Source of the DNA: JAJRZL01 sp964557855
GTDB lineage: Bacteria > Zixibacteria > MSB-5A5 > GN15 > FEB-12
Direction: 5' to 3'
NCBI GenBank assembly: GCA_964557855.1
Contig: CAZLBP010000007.1
Location: forward strand, 1 to 64,000
DNA length: 64,000 nucleotides
How positions within the stretch are numbered: the first letter of the stretch is position 1; every line of letters starts with the position of its first letter. A program made the translations under genes and the position numbers. The notes beneath the pieces are model-generated. The model did not search any database, was not told where the DNA came from, and worked only from the letters and a program-made list of their open reading frames with translations. This document shows positions 8,536-17,123 of this stretch, in pieces.

Positions 8536-9223
8536 CAACATGGTTTTCTGGCAGCACGGCGTCTTAAAACTGAATGCCACCATTGTGTTCTCGTGGCTGG
8601 TTATGGCTATTTTGGTTTTACTCTCCTGGCTGGTTGCGCGGAGATTAACGGTGGGGCCGGAGATCTCCAGGTGGCAAACGGCGCTGGAGTCGGTCGTCAG
8701 CTTTATCCGGAATCAAATCGAAGACATCACGAACCAGAAGGCTGATCGGTATCTGCCGTTTGTGGGCACGCTGTTTCTTTTCATCTCGCTCTCCAATTTC
8801 CTCGCATTCGTACCCCACTATCATCCCCCCACCGGTTCACTGTCAACGACGGCCGGTCTGGCGCTGTGTGTTTTTGTTGCGGTACCGACATACGGGATCA
8901 CTTACTCCGGATTCATCGGTTACCTGAAGCACTACGTGACTCCGACCTGGTTTATGCTGCCCTTTGAAGTTCTGTCCGAGATCTCACGCACGATCGCACT
9001 GGCCATCCGGCTGTTCGGAAACATCATGAGTGGTACCATGGCAGGTGCTATCCTGCTGCTCGTGGTACCGCTTTTCGCACCGGTGGCCATGCGGGCGTTG
9101 GAATTACTGATCGGCCAGGTGCAGGCCTACATCTTTGCCGTACTCTCGACAGTCTACGTAGCATCCGGTGTCCGGGCTCATAGTGAATCGGTAGAGAACC
9201 AGGGGCAGAGAGAGCAAGTATGA
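8519..9223 (+). CDS. atpB: N-ATPase subunit a
   Basis: 234 aa membrane subunit forming the ion half-channels. The N-terminus SPDNMVFWQHGVLKLNAT is typical of N-ATPase a subunits. The essential stator Arg is in SRTIALAIRLFGNIMSGTMAG, and the final helix contains LLIGQVQAYIFAVLSTVY. GTG 8519 is the start because GGAG at 8509-8512 is spaced 6 nt from it; the upstream in-frame ATG at 8456 would lie inside atpR. It overlaps atpR by 17 nt. Confidence 0.93.
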   Translation: MELSPDNMVFWQHGVLKLNATIVFSWLVMAILVLLSWLVARRLTVGPEISRWQTALESVVSFIRNQIEDITNQKADRYLPFVGTLFLFISLSNFLAFVPHYHPPTGSLSTTAGLALCVFVAVPTYGITYSGFIGYLKHYVTPTWFMLPFEVLSEISRTIALAIRLFGNIMSGTMAGAILLLVVPLFAPVAMRALELLIGQVQAYIFAVLSTVYVASGVRAHSESVENQGQREQV

Positions 9224-9255
9224 CCGTATCGTGACAACGGAAAGGAGAATAACAG

Positions 9256-9528
9256 ATGGATAGTACTACGATAATCGGCGTGACCTCTATTCTGGTGGCG
9301 GGTCTGACGATCGCCATCGGCGTTATCGGTCCCGCTCTGGCTCAGGGCCGGGCGGTTAGCGAAGCGCTTAAGGCGGTGGCCCAGCAGCCGGACGAATCGA
9401 GTGCGATCACGCGTACGCTGTACGTGGGGCTGGCTATGATAGAGTCATTTGCCATCTATGCCTTCGTGATCGCCATGATCATCATATTTGCCAATCCCTT
9501 CTGGAACCACGTAACGGCGGGAGGCTAA
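9256..9528 (+). CDS. atpE: N-ATPase subunit c, Na+-type ion-binding signature
   Basis: 90 aa hairpin of two membrane helices forming the rotor ring. Helix 1 has ALAQGRAVSEALKAVAQQP; helix 2 has GLAMIESFAIYAFVIAM. The ion carboxylate is Glu63. Gln30, Ser64 and Tyr68 sit where Na+ ligands lie in Na+-translocating c rings (Q32, E65, S66, Y70 of Ilyobacter tartaricus). The Thr that follows Ser in that protein is Phe65 here. Na+ coupling is therefore likely but inferred. A good GGAG lies before the ATG. Confidence 0.95.
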   Translation: MDSTTIIGVTSILVAGLTIAIGVIGPALAQGRAVSEALKAVAQQPDESSAITRTLYVGLAMIESFAIYAFVIAMIIIFANPFWNHVTAGG

Positions 9529-9531
9529 ACT

Positions 9532-10353
9532 GTGCAGATCGACTGGTTTACCCTGACCGCACAGATAATCAACTTCCTGATTCTGCTGTTTCTGCTGAAC
9601 CGCTTCCTGTTCAAGCCGGTCATGGGCATTATGCAGAAGCGAGAGCAGAACATCGCTGAGCGCATTGAAAGAGCCGAACAGAAAGAACGGGAAGCCGAAG
9701 AGGAAGCCGAACGGTATCGGCAGAAGCAGGAGGATTTCAAGAAGCGGCGCGACGATGAAATCCTGGCCGCCGAAGAGGAAGCGAAGGAAATCAAGCAGCA
9801 GGCGGTGCGCGAAGCAAAGGAGGAAGCGCGGAAGCTGCGGGAGCAGTGGGAAGAAGCGCTGCAGCGCGACAAGGAGGAATTCCTGAGCCGGTTACGGGGT
9901 GAGGTCGGGCAAGAGGTATGCGACACGAGCAAGGCAGTTTTGGCTGAGTTAGCGAATGAGGAGATGGAAAGGCGGATTGTGGATACGTTTCTACAGCGTT
10001 TTTCGGACATGGACGATGAGGAGCTGGGAAAGATCAAGTCGGATTCGGAAAAAACAGATCAGAAAGTCGTGATTGTAACGGCATTTGGTATAGCAAAGGA
10101 GCAAAAACAACAGCTGGAGAAAAAGATAAAGAAAGCACTCGCAAACTCCAACGTGCAGTTCCGAACCGACGGTGAACTGATTTGCGGCATTGAGATGCGA
10201 ACCGGCGGACACCTGTTGCGCTGGAGCATTGAGGGCTATCTGGATGAACTGAAAGAACGCTTCGGGGAGAAGCTCACCGCCGCGTCACCAGATAGGGATC
10301 CAGAAAACGAATCCGAGACGAACAGCCCTGAGGGAAAGCAACAAAATGAATAA
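9532..10353 (+). CDS. atpF: N-ATPase subunit b with C-terminal delta-like domain
   Basis: 273 aa, longer than a normal b subunit (about 160). One N-terminal membrane helix (residues about 9-30) is followed by a long Glu/Arg/Lys coiled coil (about 35-145) and, from about residue 185, a beta-alpha domain VVIVTAFGIAKEQKQQ to GGHLLRWSIEGYLDELKERF that resembles the C-terminus of the delta subunit. N-ATPase operons lack a separate atpH and the delta function is fused here. The start is GTG 9532 behind GGAGG. It overlaps atpA by 8 nt. Confidence 0.92.
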   Translation: MQIDWFTLTAQIINFLILLFLLNRFLFKPVMGIMQKREQNIAERIERAEQKEREAEEEAERYRQKQEDFKKRRDDEILAAEEEAKEIKQQAVREAKEEARKLREQWEEALQRDKEEFLSRLRGEVGQEVCDTSKAVLAELANEEMERRIVDTFLQRFSDMDDEELGKIKSDSEKTDQKVVIVTAFGIAKEQKQQLEKKIKKALANSNVQFRTDGELICGIEMRTGGHLLRWSIEGYLDELKERFGEKLTAASPDRDPENESETNSPEGKQQNE

Positions 10354-11920
10354 CACCGGGTTACAGTCGATCCTTTCGGATGCTGTGAGCACGTTCGAGA
10401 ATGTGCTTGAAGAATACCGGCCTCGGTTGGTCGCGAGACAGGTGGGTCAGGTTGAATTTGTCGGAGAAGGAATCGCTCGTGTTAGCGGCTTGCCGGATGT
10501 GAAGTCAGAAGAACTGGTCTTGATGAAAGGCGGGATCCGCGGTCTGGCGTTCGATCTTCGCCCGGATGAGATCGGTATCATCCTGTTAGACAAAGCCGAA
10601 GACCTCACATTCGGCAGCCGCGTGACCGGTACCGGCCGCGTGTTGAATGTGCCGGTCGGCGAAAGTTTGCTGGGACGGACTATAGATCCGCTCGGGCGTC
10701 CCCGTGATAACAAAGGATCGTTGGACGCCTCCGAACGATGCGCCGTGGAACGCGAGGCTCCGGCGATGATGGACCGGCTGCCGGTTGAGAAGCCGCTGCA
10801 AACGGGAATAAAAGTCATTGATGCACTCATCCCTATCGGCCGGGGCCAGCGCGAACTGATTCTGGGCGATCGACAAACCGGCAAGACCGCGATCGCTCTG
10901 GATACGATTATCAATCAGCGAGACAACGATATCATTTGCGTATACTGCGCTATCGGGCAGAAGAATTCGGCGGTAGCCAGGTTCGTGGCGGACCTGGAGC
11001 GACACGGCGCTGCCGACTACACTATCGTTGTTGTGGCCAGCGGCGACGATCCGCCCGGTCTGCTGTTCACCGCTCCGTACGCGGCAACGGCCATAGCGGA
11101 GTACTTTATGGATCAGGGCAGAGATGCCCTCGTTGTCTATGATGACCTCACACAGCATGCTCGGGCGTATCGCCAACTGTCGCTCTTGCTGCGAAGACCA
11201 CCGGGCCGCGAGGCGTACCCGGGTGACATATTCTACATACACTCCCGGCTTCTCGAGCGAGCCACGCATTTGAGCGAGGAAAAGGGCGGTGGTTCAATGA
11301 CAACGTTGCCCATCGTCGAGACTCAGGCGCAGAATCTGTCGGCTTACATCCCCACTAATCTCATTTCAATTACTGACGGACAGATCTATGTCTCGCCGCG
11401 GTTGTATCGCAAGGGATTCCTGCCCGCTGTCGACGTCGGTACTTCGGTCTCGCGCGTGGGCGGTAAAACGCAGCTGCCCGCGTACCGTGACGTGGCCGGC
11501 GATCTGAAGCTGTCGTATTCACAATTTGAGGAACTGGAGTCATTCTCACGGTTCAGCACCCGCCTTGATGAAGAGACACGCCGTACCCTGGAACGCGGCC
11601 GTCGAGTGCGGGAGGTGTTGAAACAACCGCAGTATCAGCCTATGACGGTCACAGAACAGCTGGCCGCCTTGCTGGCCGTCACGGAGGGACTATTTGATGA
11701 CCTGGAGGTTTCACAATTGATCGAGATCGAGGGCAAGATACGGTTGTTGGCCAGGGATGAATTCGAGGAAATTACCCGCGCTATTCGGGACGGTAACGAG
11801 CTCAATGACGAGCAGCGCGAACGGATGATCAAGCGGCTTCGAGAACTGATCGAAAAAGAGACGTCCGGGGCCGACAATGAGAGCGGGCAGGAAGACGAGG
11901 TCGAGAATGCCAACTCTTGA
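10346..11920 (+). CDS. atpA: N-ATPase subunit alpha
   Basis: 524 aa non-catalytic alpha subunit. The N-terminal beta barrel contains GIARVSGLPDV; Walker A is GDRQTGKTAIA; the alpha signature YDDLTQHARAYRQLSLLLRRPPGREAYPGD is intact. The C-terminus carries a short acidic tail (GADNESGQEDEVENANS). GAGGGAAAG precedes the ATG. It overlaps atpF by 8 nt and atpG by 14 nt, keeping the whole cluster translationally tight. Confidence 0.95.
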   Translation: MNNTGLQSILSDAVSTFENVLEEYRPRLVARQVGQVEFVGEGIARVSGLPDVKSEELVLMKGGIRGLAFDLRPDEIGIILLDKAEDLTFGSRVTGTGRVLNVPVGESLLGRTIDPLGRPRDNKGSLDASERCAVEREAPAMMDRLPVEKPLQTGIKVIDALIPIGRGQRELILGDRQTGKTAIALDTIINQRDNDIICVYCAIGQKNSAVARFVADLERHGAADYTIVVVASGDDPPGLLFTAPYAATAIAEYFMDQGRDALVVYDDLTQHARAYRQLSLLLRRPPGREAYPGDIFYIHSRLLERATHLSEEKGGGSMTTLPIVETQAQNLSAYIPTNLISITDGQIYVSPRLYRKGFLPAVDVGTSVSRVGGKTQLPAYRDVAGDLKLSYSQFEELESFSRFSTRLDEETRRTLERGRRVREVLKQPQYQPMTVTEQLAALLAVTEGLFDDLEVSQLIEIEGKIRLLARDEFEEITRAIRDGNELNDEQRERMIKRLRELIEKETSGADNESGQEDEVENANS

Positions 11921-12797
11921 ATCATTAAAACGTCGTCTCAACAGCGCGCAGCAACTTCAAAGCGTAGTCAAGACCATGAAAAGTATTGCGGCCGCCGGCG
12001 TGCGTCAGTTCGAGCAGGGCGCAGAAGCGGTGACCGAATACCGACAGACGGTGGAAAAGGGTCTGCAGGTCATTGTTCTTAACCGGCGCCCGCAGTTCCG
12101 CCCGGCCCGGGTTTCAGCGATGCAGCCTCATTTTGTCTTCGTGTTCGGTTCCTCACAAGGGATGTGTGGTCAGTTCAACGAAGACATCGTTTCTTTTGCC
12201 GCGCGTAACTTCAATGAGCGACTGCGCGGCACTGAAGAAATCAGGATTGTCGCAGTCGGTGACCGGGTGATTCCGGCGCTGACGGATGAACTGACAGCGC
12301 CGATCGAGGAATCAACTATGCCCTCATCGGTCCGAGGTATCACTTACGGTGTGCAGATGATCCTGAGTATACTGGATAGATATATCACTTCAGACCGTTC
12401 CGTACGGGTGACGTTGTATCATAACCGCAAACGGTCGGGGGCCTCGTATCGGCCGAGGCAGTCGACTCTAATTCCCCTCGATGAGCAATGGCTGGCGGAT
12501 ATCAGCAGCCGCGACTGGCCTTCGCGATCAATCCCCGCGTTTCGCATGGCCTACGAGCCGCTCCTGGCCGGACTGATTCGTCAGTATTTGTTTGTGACCC
12601 TGTATCAGGCTTTTGCGGAGTCACTGGCTGCGGAGAATGCCAGCCGACTGGCAGCCATGCAGGCTGCAGAGTCGCACATTGAAAAACACCTCGAGGACCT
12701 CGAGTCAGTGCACAACCATCTTCGGCAAGATTCCATCACCTCAGAACTGCTCGATATCGCCTCCGGGTATGAAGCACTGGAGCAAGGAACAGGCTGA
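11907..12797 (+). CDS. atpG: N-ATPase subunit gamma
   Basis: 296 aa central stalk subunit. The N-terminal helix SLKRRLNSAQQLQSVVKTMKSIAA and the C-terminal helix AAENASRLAAMQAAESHI are the conserved coiled-coil ends of gamma. The middle domain (FVFVFGSSQGMCGQFNEDI) is the usual Rossmann-like globule with the GLCG-type loop as GMCG. ATG 11907 is chosen since GAGG at 11897-11900 lies 6 nt upstream and the protein begins there with the family start; the upstream GTG 11877 would lie inside atpA. It closes the nine-gene N-ATPase cluster. Confidence 0.92.
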   Translation: MPTLESLKRRLNSAQQLQSVVKTMKSIAAAGVRQFEQGAEAVTEYRQTVEKGLQVIVLNRRPQFRPARVSAMQPHFVFVFGSSQGMCGQFNEDIVSFAARNFNERLRGTEEIRIVAVGDRVIPALTDELTAPIEESTMPSSVRGITYGVQMILSILDRYITSDRSVRVTLYHNRKRSGASYRPRQSTLIPLDEQWLADISSRDWPSRSIPAFRMAYEPLLAGLIRQYLFVTLYQAFAESLAAENASRLAAMQAAESHIEKHLEDLESVHNHLRQDSITSELLDIASGYEALEQGTG

Positions 12798-12831
12798 CCG
12801 GCCGAGTACCATACGCAAGCGGAGGATAACC

Positions 12832-13773
12832 ATGCAGATAGTCACAGTAACATTGAACCCCAGTATTGACATGATTACCATGGCGGAGCGATTGCTCCCG
12901 GAGAGGAAGCTGCGCTGCCGGGAACCGGTCTACGAACCCGGTGGCGGTGGGATAAACGTGGCGCGCGCCATCTACAAATTGGGCGGTGAAGCGCTGGCCT
13001 GTTTTCCGGCCGGCGGCACCAACGGTGACCATCTCCAGCAGCTTCTTGATGAAGAACGTGTTAGTACCTTCCGCATTGACATCGACGGCATGACTCGTCA
13101 AAACGTGACGGTGGGAGAAGAGGCCGACGAGCAGCAGTACCGGTTCGTTATGCCCGGCCCCACTTTGCATGAATCGGAGTGGCAGGCATGTTTGGATGTC
13201 ATAGACAAGCTGGATAATGAGCCTCGATATGTGGTGGCCAGCGGGAGCCTGCCCCCGGGTGCTCCGGCCGATTTCCATGCGCGACTAGCGGACGCCATGG
13301 CTGACCGGAATATTCGTATGATTGTCGACACGTCCGGCCCGGCTCTGCGAAGCGTGATCGACAAACCGGTTTTTCTGATTAAACCGAACGTGCGAGAAAT
13401 CACCGAGCTCATGGACATCGAAGGCGAACACGAAACGGAGATAGAAGAGGCGGCCCGAAAGATGCTCAAGGAGTGTACCTGTGAACACATCGTGGTATCA
13501 CTCGGAGCAGGTGGGGCGATACTCGTCAGCAAAGACGGCTCGGAGCATTTTCGGTCCCCGACTGTACCCATCAGGAGCAAGGTCGGCGCCGGTGACAGCA
13601 TGGTGGGTGGCATCGTGCTCAGTTTGACGCGACACGACGACGTCGTCGAAGCAACCCGATATGGTGTGGCGGCCGGTGCTTCGGCTGTCATGACTCCCGG
13701 CACAGAGCTCTGTCGACGAGAAACAACCGAAGAACTGATGGGGGCACTACAGACGTCCACAACAGGAGATTAA
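12832..13773 (+). CDS. pfkB: 6-phosphofructokinase II (PfkB family)
   Basis: 313 aa ribokinase-fold sugar kinase. It is closest in style to E. coli Pfk-2: TVTLNPSIDM, then ERKLRC, YEPGGGGINVARAI, FPAGG, TRQNVTV, QYRFVMPGP, SGSLPPG and the catalytic VGAGDSMVGG (Asp255). These motifs separate it from FruK (1-phosphofructokinase), though that activity is not excluded. GGAGG at 12821-12825 precedes ATG 12832, so the longer frame starting inside atpG is not used. It lies 34 nt after the N-ATPase cluster and 15 nt before the trehalose synthase gene. Confidence 0.88.
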   Translation: MQIVTVTLNPSIDMITMAERLLPERKLRCREPVYEPGGGGINVARAIYKLGGEALACFPAGGTNGDHLQQLLDEERVSTFRIDIDGMTRQNVTVGEEADEQQYRFVMPGPTLHESEWQACLDVIDKLDNEPRYVVASGSLPPGAPADFHARLADAMADRNIRMIVDTSGPALRSVIDKPVFLIKPNVREITELMDIEGEHETEIEEAARKMLKECTCEHIVVSLGAGGAILVSKDGSEHFRSPTVPIRSKVGAGDSMVGGIVLSLTRHDDVVEATRYGVAAGASAVMTPGTELCRRETTEELMGALQTSTTGD

Positions 13774-13788
13774 ACCGGAGAATCCATT

Positions 13789-15018
13789 ATGCAACCTGGA
13801 GAATACAAAAACATAACCGTAGAAGATTATGAGCCGTTCATCGGAGCTGAAACGGTTGAGAGAATCCACAAAAAGGCCGAGCCCTTGCACGATTGCCACG
13901 TGGCTCATATTAACGCCACCTATTATGGCGGCGGGGTGGCTTCGTTGCTGGAGTCGGTTTCGCTGCTGATGAACAGTGTGGGTATACAGACCGGTTGGCG
14001 GGTCATTCAGGGGTCACCGGACTTCTTCAGTGTGACGAAGAAGTTTCACAACGCGCTGCAGGGTCACGACATCAATCTCACCGATCAGAAAAAGGAGATA
14101 TATGAATCGGTCATTGCAGAGAATGCCATTCGCAACCACCTGACACATGATATCGTGGTTGTCCATGATCCGCAACCACTGCCCATGATTGCGCATTACC
14201 GCAAACGAGGTCCGTGGATTTGGCGTTGTCACGTGGATTTGACCGATCCCCATCGGGGCTGTTACGAATATCTGACGCAGTTCATAGAGCAGTATGATGC
14301 CATCGTGCTAACTCTGAAGGATTACCAACAGGACTGGCGCACTCCGCAGCGGTTCATCGAGCCAGCCATCAATCCGTTCTCTCTGACGAATCGTGATTTG
14401 AGTGACGAGGAGATCGACGAACGGCTGGACCATTATGACATTCCCACCGATCTGCCGATCGTAACACAGATCTCGCGTTTCGATAAATGGAAGGACCCGG
14501 CCGGTGTCATCAAGGCCTTCAAGAAGGCCCGGAAGGAAGTAGATGCCACGTTAGTGCTGCTGGGTAACGTAGCGACTGACGACCCGGAAGGAGAAGCGGT
14601 ATACCAGTCGCTGCTGGACCAGCGCGAAGAGCGCATTATCCTGCTGAGTCAACAGGATACGGCGCTGGTCAACGCGTTGCAGCGCAAGGCGGCCGTGGTC
14701 GTGCAGAAGTCTCTCCGTGAGGGCTTCGGTCTAACCGTAACCGAAGCCATGTGGAAAGGGGCGCCGGTAGTCGGCGCCAATGTCGGTGGCATCTGCTATC
14801 AGATCAAGGACGGCGACAACGGTTTCCTGGTTTCAAACGTCGACGACACGGCAGAGAGAATCGTACAGCTGCTCAAAGATGAATCTCTGCGTCAGCGGAT
14901 GGGCAAGAAAGCCAGGAACACGGTTCGCGATCGATTATTGCTGACTCGTTATCTGGAGGAATACCTTGACCTGTTCAATTCGTTTGAGGCGTGCTTCAAC
15001 ATAAAAAAGGGCAAGTAG
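13789..15018 (+). CDS. treT: Trehalose synthase (glycosyl-transferring, TreT-like GT4)
   Basis: 409 aa GT-B glycosyltransferase of family 4. The N-terminal domain has VAHINATYYGGGVASLLESV and GWRVIQGSPDFFSVTKKFHN, characteristic of TreT enzymes that join NDP-glucose and glucose to make trehalose (reversible). The C-terminal domain has SRFDKWKDPAGVIKAFK and the donor-site EGFGLTVTEAMWKGAPVVG with the conserved E-x7-E pattern. It is cytoplasmic with no signal or membrane segment. Trehalose is a compatible solute and stress protectant. It lies 15 nt after pfkB and 2 nt before copB. The acceptor is inferred from family resemblance. Confidence 0.85.
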   Translation: MQPGEYKNITVEDYEPFIGAETVERIHKKAEPLHDCHVAHINATYYGGGVASLLESVSLLMNSVGIQTGWRVIQGSPDFFSVTKKFHNALQGHDINLTDQKKEIYESVIAENAIRNHLTHDIVVVHDPQPLPMIAHYRKRGPWIWRCHVDLTDPHRGCYEYLTQFIEQYDAIVLTLKDYQQDWRTPQRFIEPAINPFSLTNRDLSDEEIDERLDHYDIPTDLPIVTQISRFDKWKDPAGVIKAFKKARKEVDATLVLLGNVATDDPEGEAVYQSLLDQREERIILLSQQDTALVNALQRKAAVVVQKSLREGFGLTVTEAMWKGAPVVGANVGGICYQIKDGDNGFLVSNVDDTAERIVQLLKDESLRQRMGKKARNTVRDRLLLTRYLEEYLDLFNSFEACFNIKKGK

Positions 15019-15020
15019 CC

Positions 15021-17063
15021 GTGAGTAGCCGGGAGAACAATGCCGATCGGCGGTCCGGCCATGGGGGGCACGATCACGAAGGTCATGACCATCGCGAGCA
15101 CCATAAACAAATGGCGCAGGACTTCAAGCGGCGGTTCTGGATTTCGCTGATCGTGACCCTGCCGATTCTGCTGCTCGCGCCGCTGATTCAGGATTTCTTG
15201 GGTTGGCAGCGGAGTCTGGCTTTCAGCGGTGACCACTACGTCCTTTTTGCACTCTCGGCCATTGTCTTCGCTTACGGTGGCTGGCCATTTCTGAAGGGGC
15301 TGGTCGACGAACTGCGTTCGAAATCACCCGGCATGATGACACTGATCGGTTTGGCGATTCTCGTGGCTTTTGTCTACAGTTCGGCGGTCGTGTTCGGCTT
15401 ACCGGGAAAAACGTTCTTCTGGGAATCAGCCACACTGATCGTTGTCATGTTACTGGGCCACTGGATAGAAATGCGGTCGGTGCTGGGTGCCTCCAAAGCG
15501 CTGGAAGAGCTGTCCAAAATGATGCCGTCCGAGGCACACCGTTTGATCGACGATGACGGTCAGACAGAGGAGGTGGCGGTGTCGGAACTTCAGCAGGAGG
15601 ATCGGGTGCTGGTCAAACCGGGAGAGAAAATACCGGTTGACGGCGTTGTCAAGAAGGGCTCAAGTTCTGTTAACGAGGCGATGGTCACAGGGGAATCACG
15701 GCCGGTTACCAAGGAGCCGGGTGATGAAGTGATCGGCGGCTCGATTAACGGAAACGGGTCACTTACGGTTGAGGTGGCCAGGGCAGGTGAGGAATCGTAC
15801 CTCTCTCGGGTTATAAAAATGGTTGAGGAGGCGCAGAGCGGCAAATCGAAGTCCGAACGGACGGCGGACCGGGCGGCGCTCTGGCTAACCGTGATCGCCG
15901 TGGTCAGTGGCATTCTGACGCTGACTCTGTGGCTGATCCTGAGCAGCAGGGAGTTCGTGTTCGCTTTGGAGCGCACGGTGACCGTCATGGTCATCACCTG
16001 TCCGCATGCCCTGGGCCTGGCGATTCCGTTGGTGGTGGCGGTGTCGACATCGCTGGCAGCCAGAAGCGGTTTGTTGATACGGCAAAGGAGCCCTTTCGAA
16101 CAGGCCCGGACCGTTGACGCGATTGTGTTCGACAAGACCGGAACGCTGACCGAGGGGGAATTCGAAGTGTCCGACGTGATCCCACTGGCTGAGAACGCAG
16201 AAAAAGAACGTATCCTGACATTAGCGGCAGCTGTGGAGTCCAATTCGGAACACACCATTGCTCGCGCCATCGCCGAGGCGGGGCCCGACTCTCAGAAGGT
16301 AGAGGGATTCGAGGCCATTCCGGGTAAAGGAGCACGGGCGCAGGTGGACGGAAAGGACATCAAAGTCGTCAGTCCCGGATATTTGCAGGAGAACGGCATT
16401 CAATATGATGACAGCCGGACCACAGCGAGCCGCGAGAATGGAGATACGGTCGTGTATGTGTTGCACGAGGACTCGGTGATGGGGGCGATTGCGCTTCGCG
16501 ACGTGATCCGTCCCGAATCCAAAGAAGCGGTCGCCGCTCTTCGGCGGCGCAATGTCGATGTTTCGCTCATTACCGGAGATTCGGAAGAAGTGGCTCGGCA
16601 TGTGGCTGAGGAACTCGACATTGATGGGTATTATGCGGAAGTACTGCCCGATGAGAAAGCCAAGAAGATCAAAGAGGTTCAATCCGACGGAAAACGAGTG
16701 GCTATGGTAGGTGATGGTGTCAATGATGCTCCGACTCTGGCGCAGGCGGATGTGGGGGTGGCTATCGGCGCCGGGACGGACGTAGCCGCCGAAACGGCCG
16801 ACGTTGTCTTGGTGAACAGCGACCCGCGTGATGTCGTGCGGTTACTGGATTTCTCCGACGCCACACACAGGAAGACGATCCAAAACCTCATCTGGGCCAC
16901 CGGCTACAACGCAGTCGCCTTACCGCTGGCGGCCGGCGTTCTGTTTCACTGGGGTATTCTGCTGAATCCGGCGGTCGGTGCGCTGCTGATGTCGCTCAGC
17001 ACAGTCGTTGTTGCCATCAATGCCCGGATCATGCGCGTACCTGAAAGCGAGTCGCATGAATAG
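15021..17063 (+). CDS. copB: CopB-type P1B copper/silver-transporting ATPase
   Basis: 680 aa. The N-terminus is His-rich (HGGHDHEGHDHREHH), a CopB hallmark replacing CxxC metal domains. TM6 carries the CPH metal site (TCPHALGLAIP, Cys327), the P1B-3 signature. The actuator loop has VTGESRPV, the phosphorylation motif DKTGTLTEG has Asp371, and the ATP-binding part has SEHTIARA and GDGVNDAPTLAQADVG. It likely exports Cu or Ag from the cytoplasm. GTG 15021 is the preferred start, 2 nt after treT. A longer frame from GTG 14991 would overlap treT. Confidence 0.9.
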   Translation: MSSRENNADRRSGHGGHDHEGHDHREHHKQMAQDFKRRFWISLIVTLPILLLAPLIQDFLGWQRSLAFSGDHYVLFALSAIVFAYGGWPFLKGLVDELRSKSPGMMTLIGLAILVAFVYSSAVVFGLPGKTFFWESATLIVVMLLGHWIEMRSVLGASKALEELSKMMPSEAHRLIDDDGQTEEVAVSELQQEDRVLVKPGEKIPVDGVVKKGSSSVNEAMVTGESRPVTKEPGDEVIGGSINGNGSLTVEVARAGEESYLSRVIKMVEEAQSGKSKSERTADRAALWLTVIAVVSGILTLTLWLILSSREFVFALERTVTVMVITCPHALGLAIPLVVAVSTSLAARSGLLIRQRSPFEQARTVDAIVFDKTGTLTEGEFEVSDVIPLAENAEKERILTLAAAVESNSEHTIARAIAEAGPDSQKVEGFEAIPGKGARAQVDGKDIKVVSPGYLQENGIQYDDSRTTASRENGDTVVYVLHEDSVMGAIALRDVIRPESKEAVAALRRRNVDVSLITGDSEEVARHVAEELDIDGYYAEVLPDEKAKKIKEVQSDGKRVAMVGDGVNDAPTLAQADVGVAIGAGTDVAAETADVVLVNSDPRDVVRLLDFSDATHRKTIQNLIWATGYNAVALPLAAGVLFHWGILLNPAVGALLMSLSTVVVAINARIMRVPESESHE

Positions 17064-17123
17064 AGGCGCCTCCGGAGTTGTCGTTAACCGTGCAAGAACA
17101 CACGGAAGAGCCACCGCCCGAAT

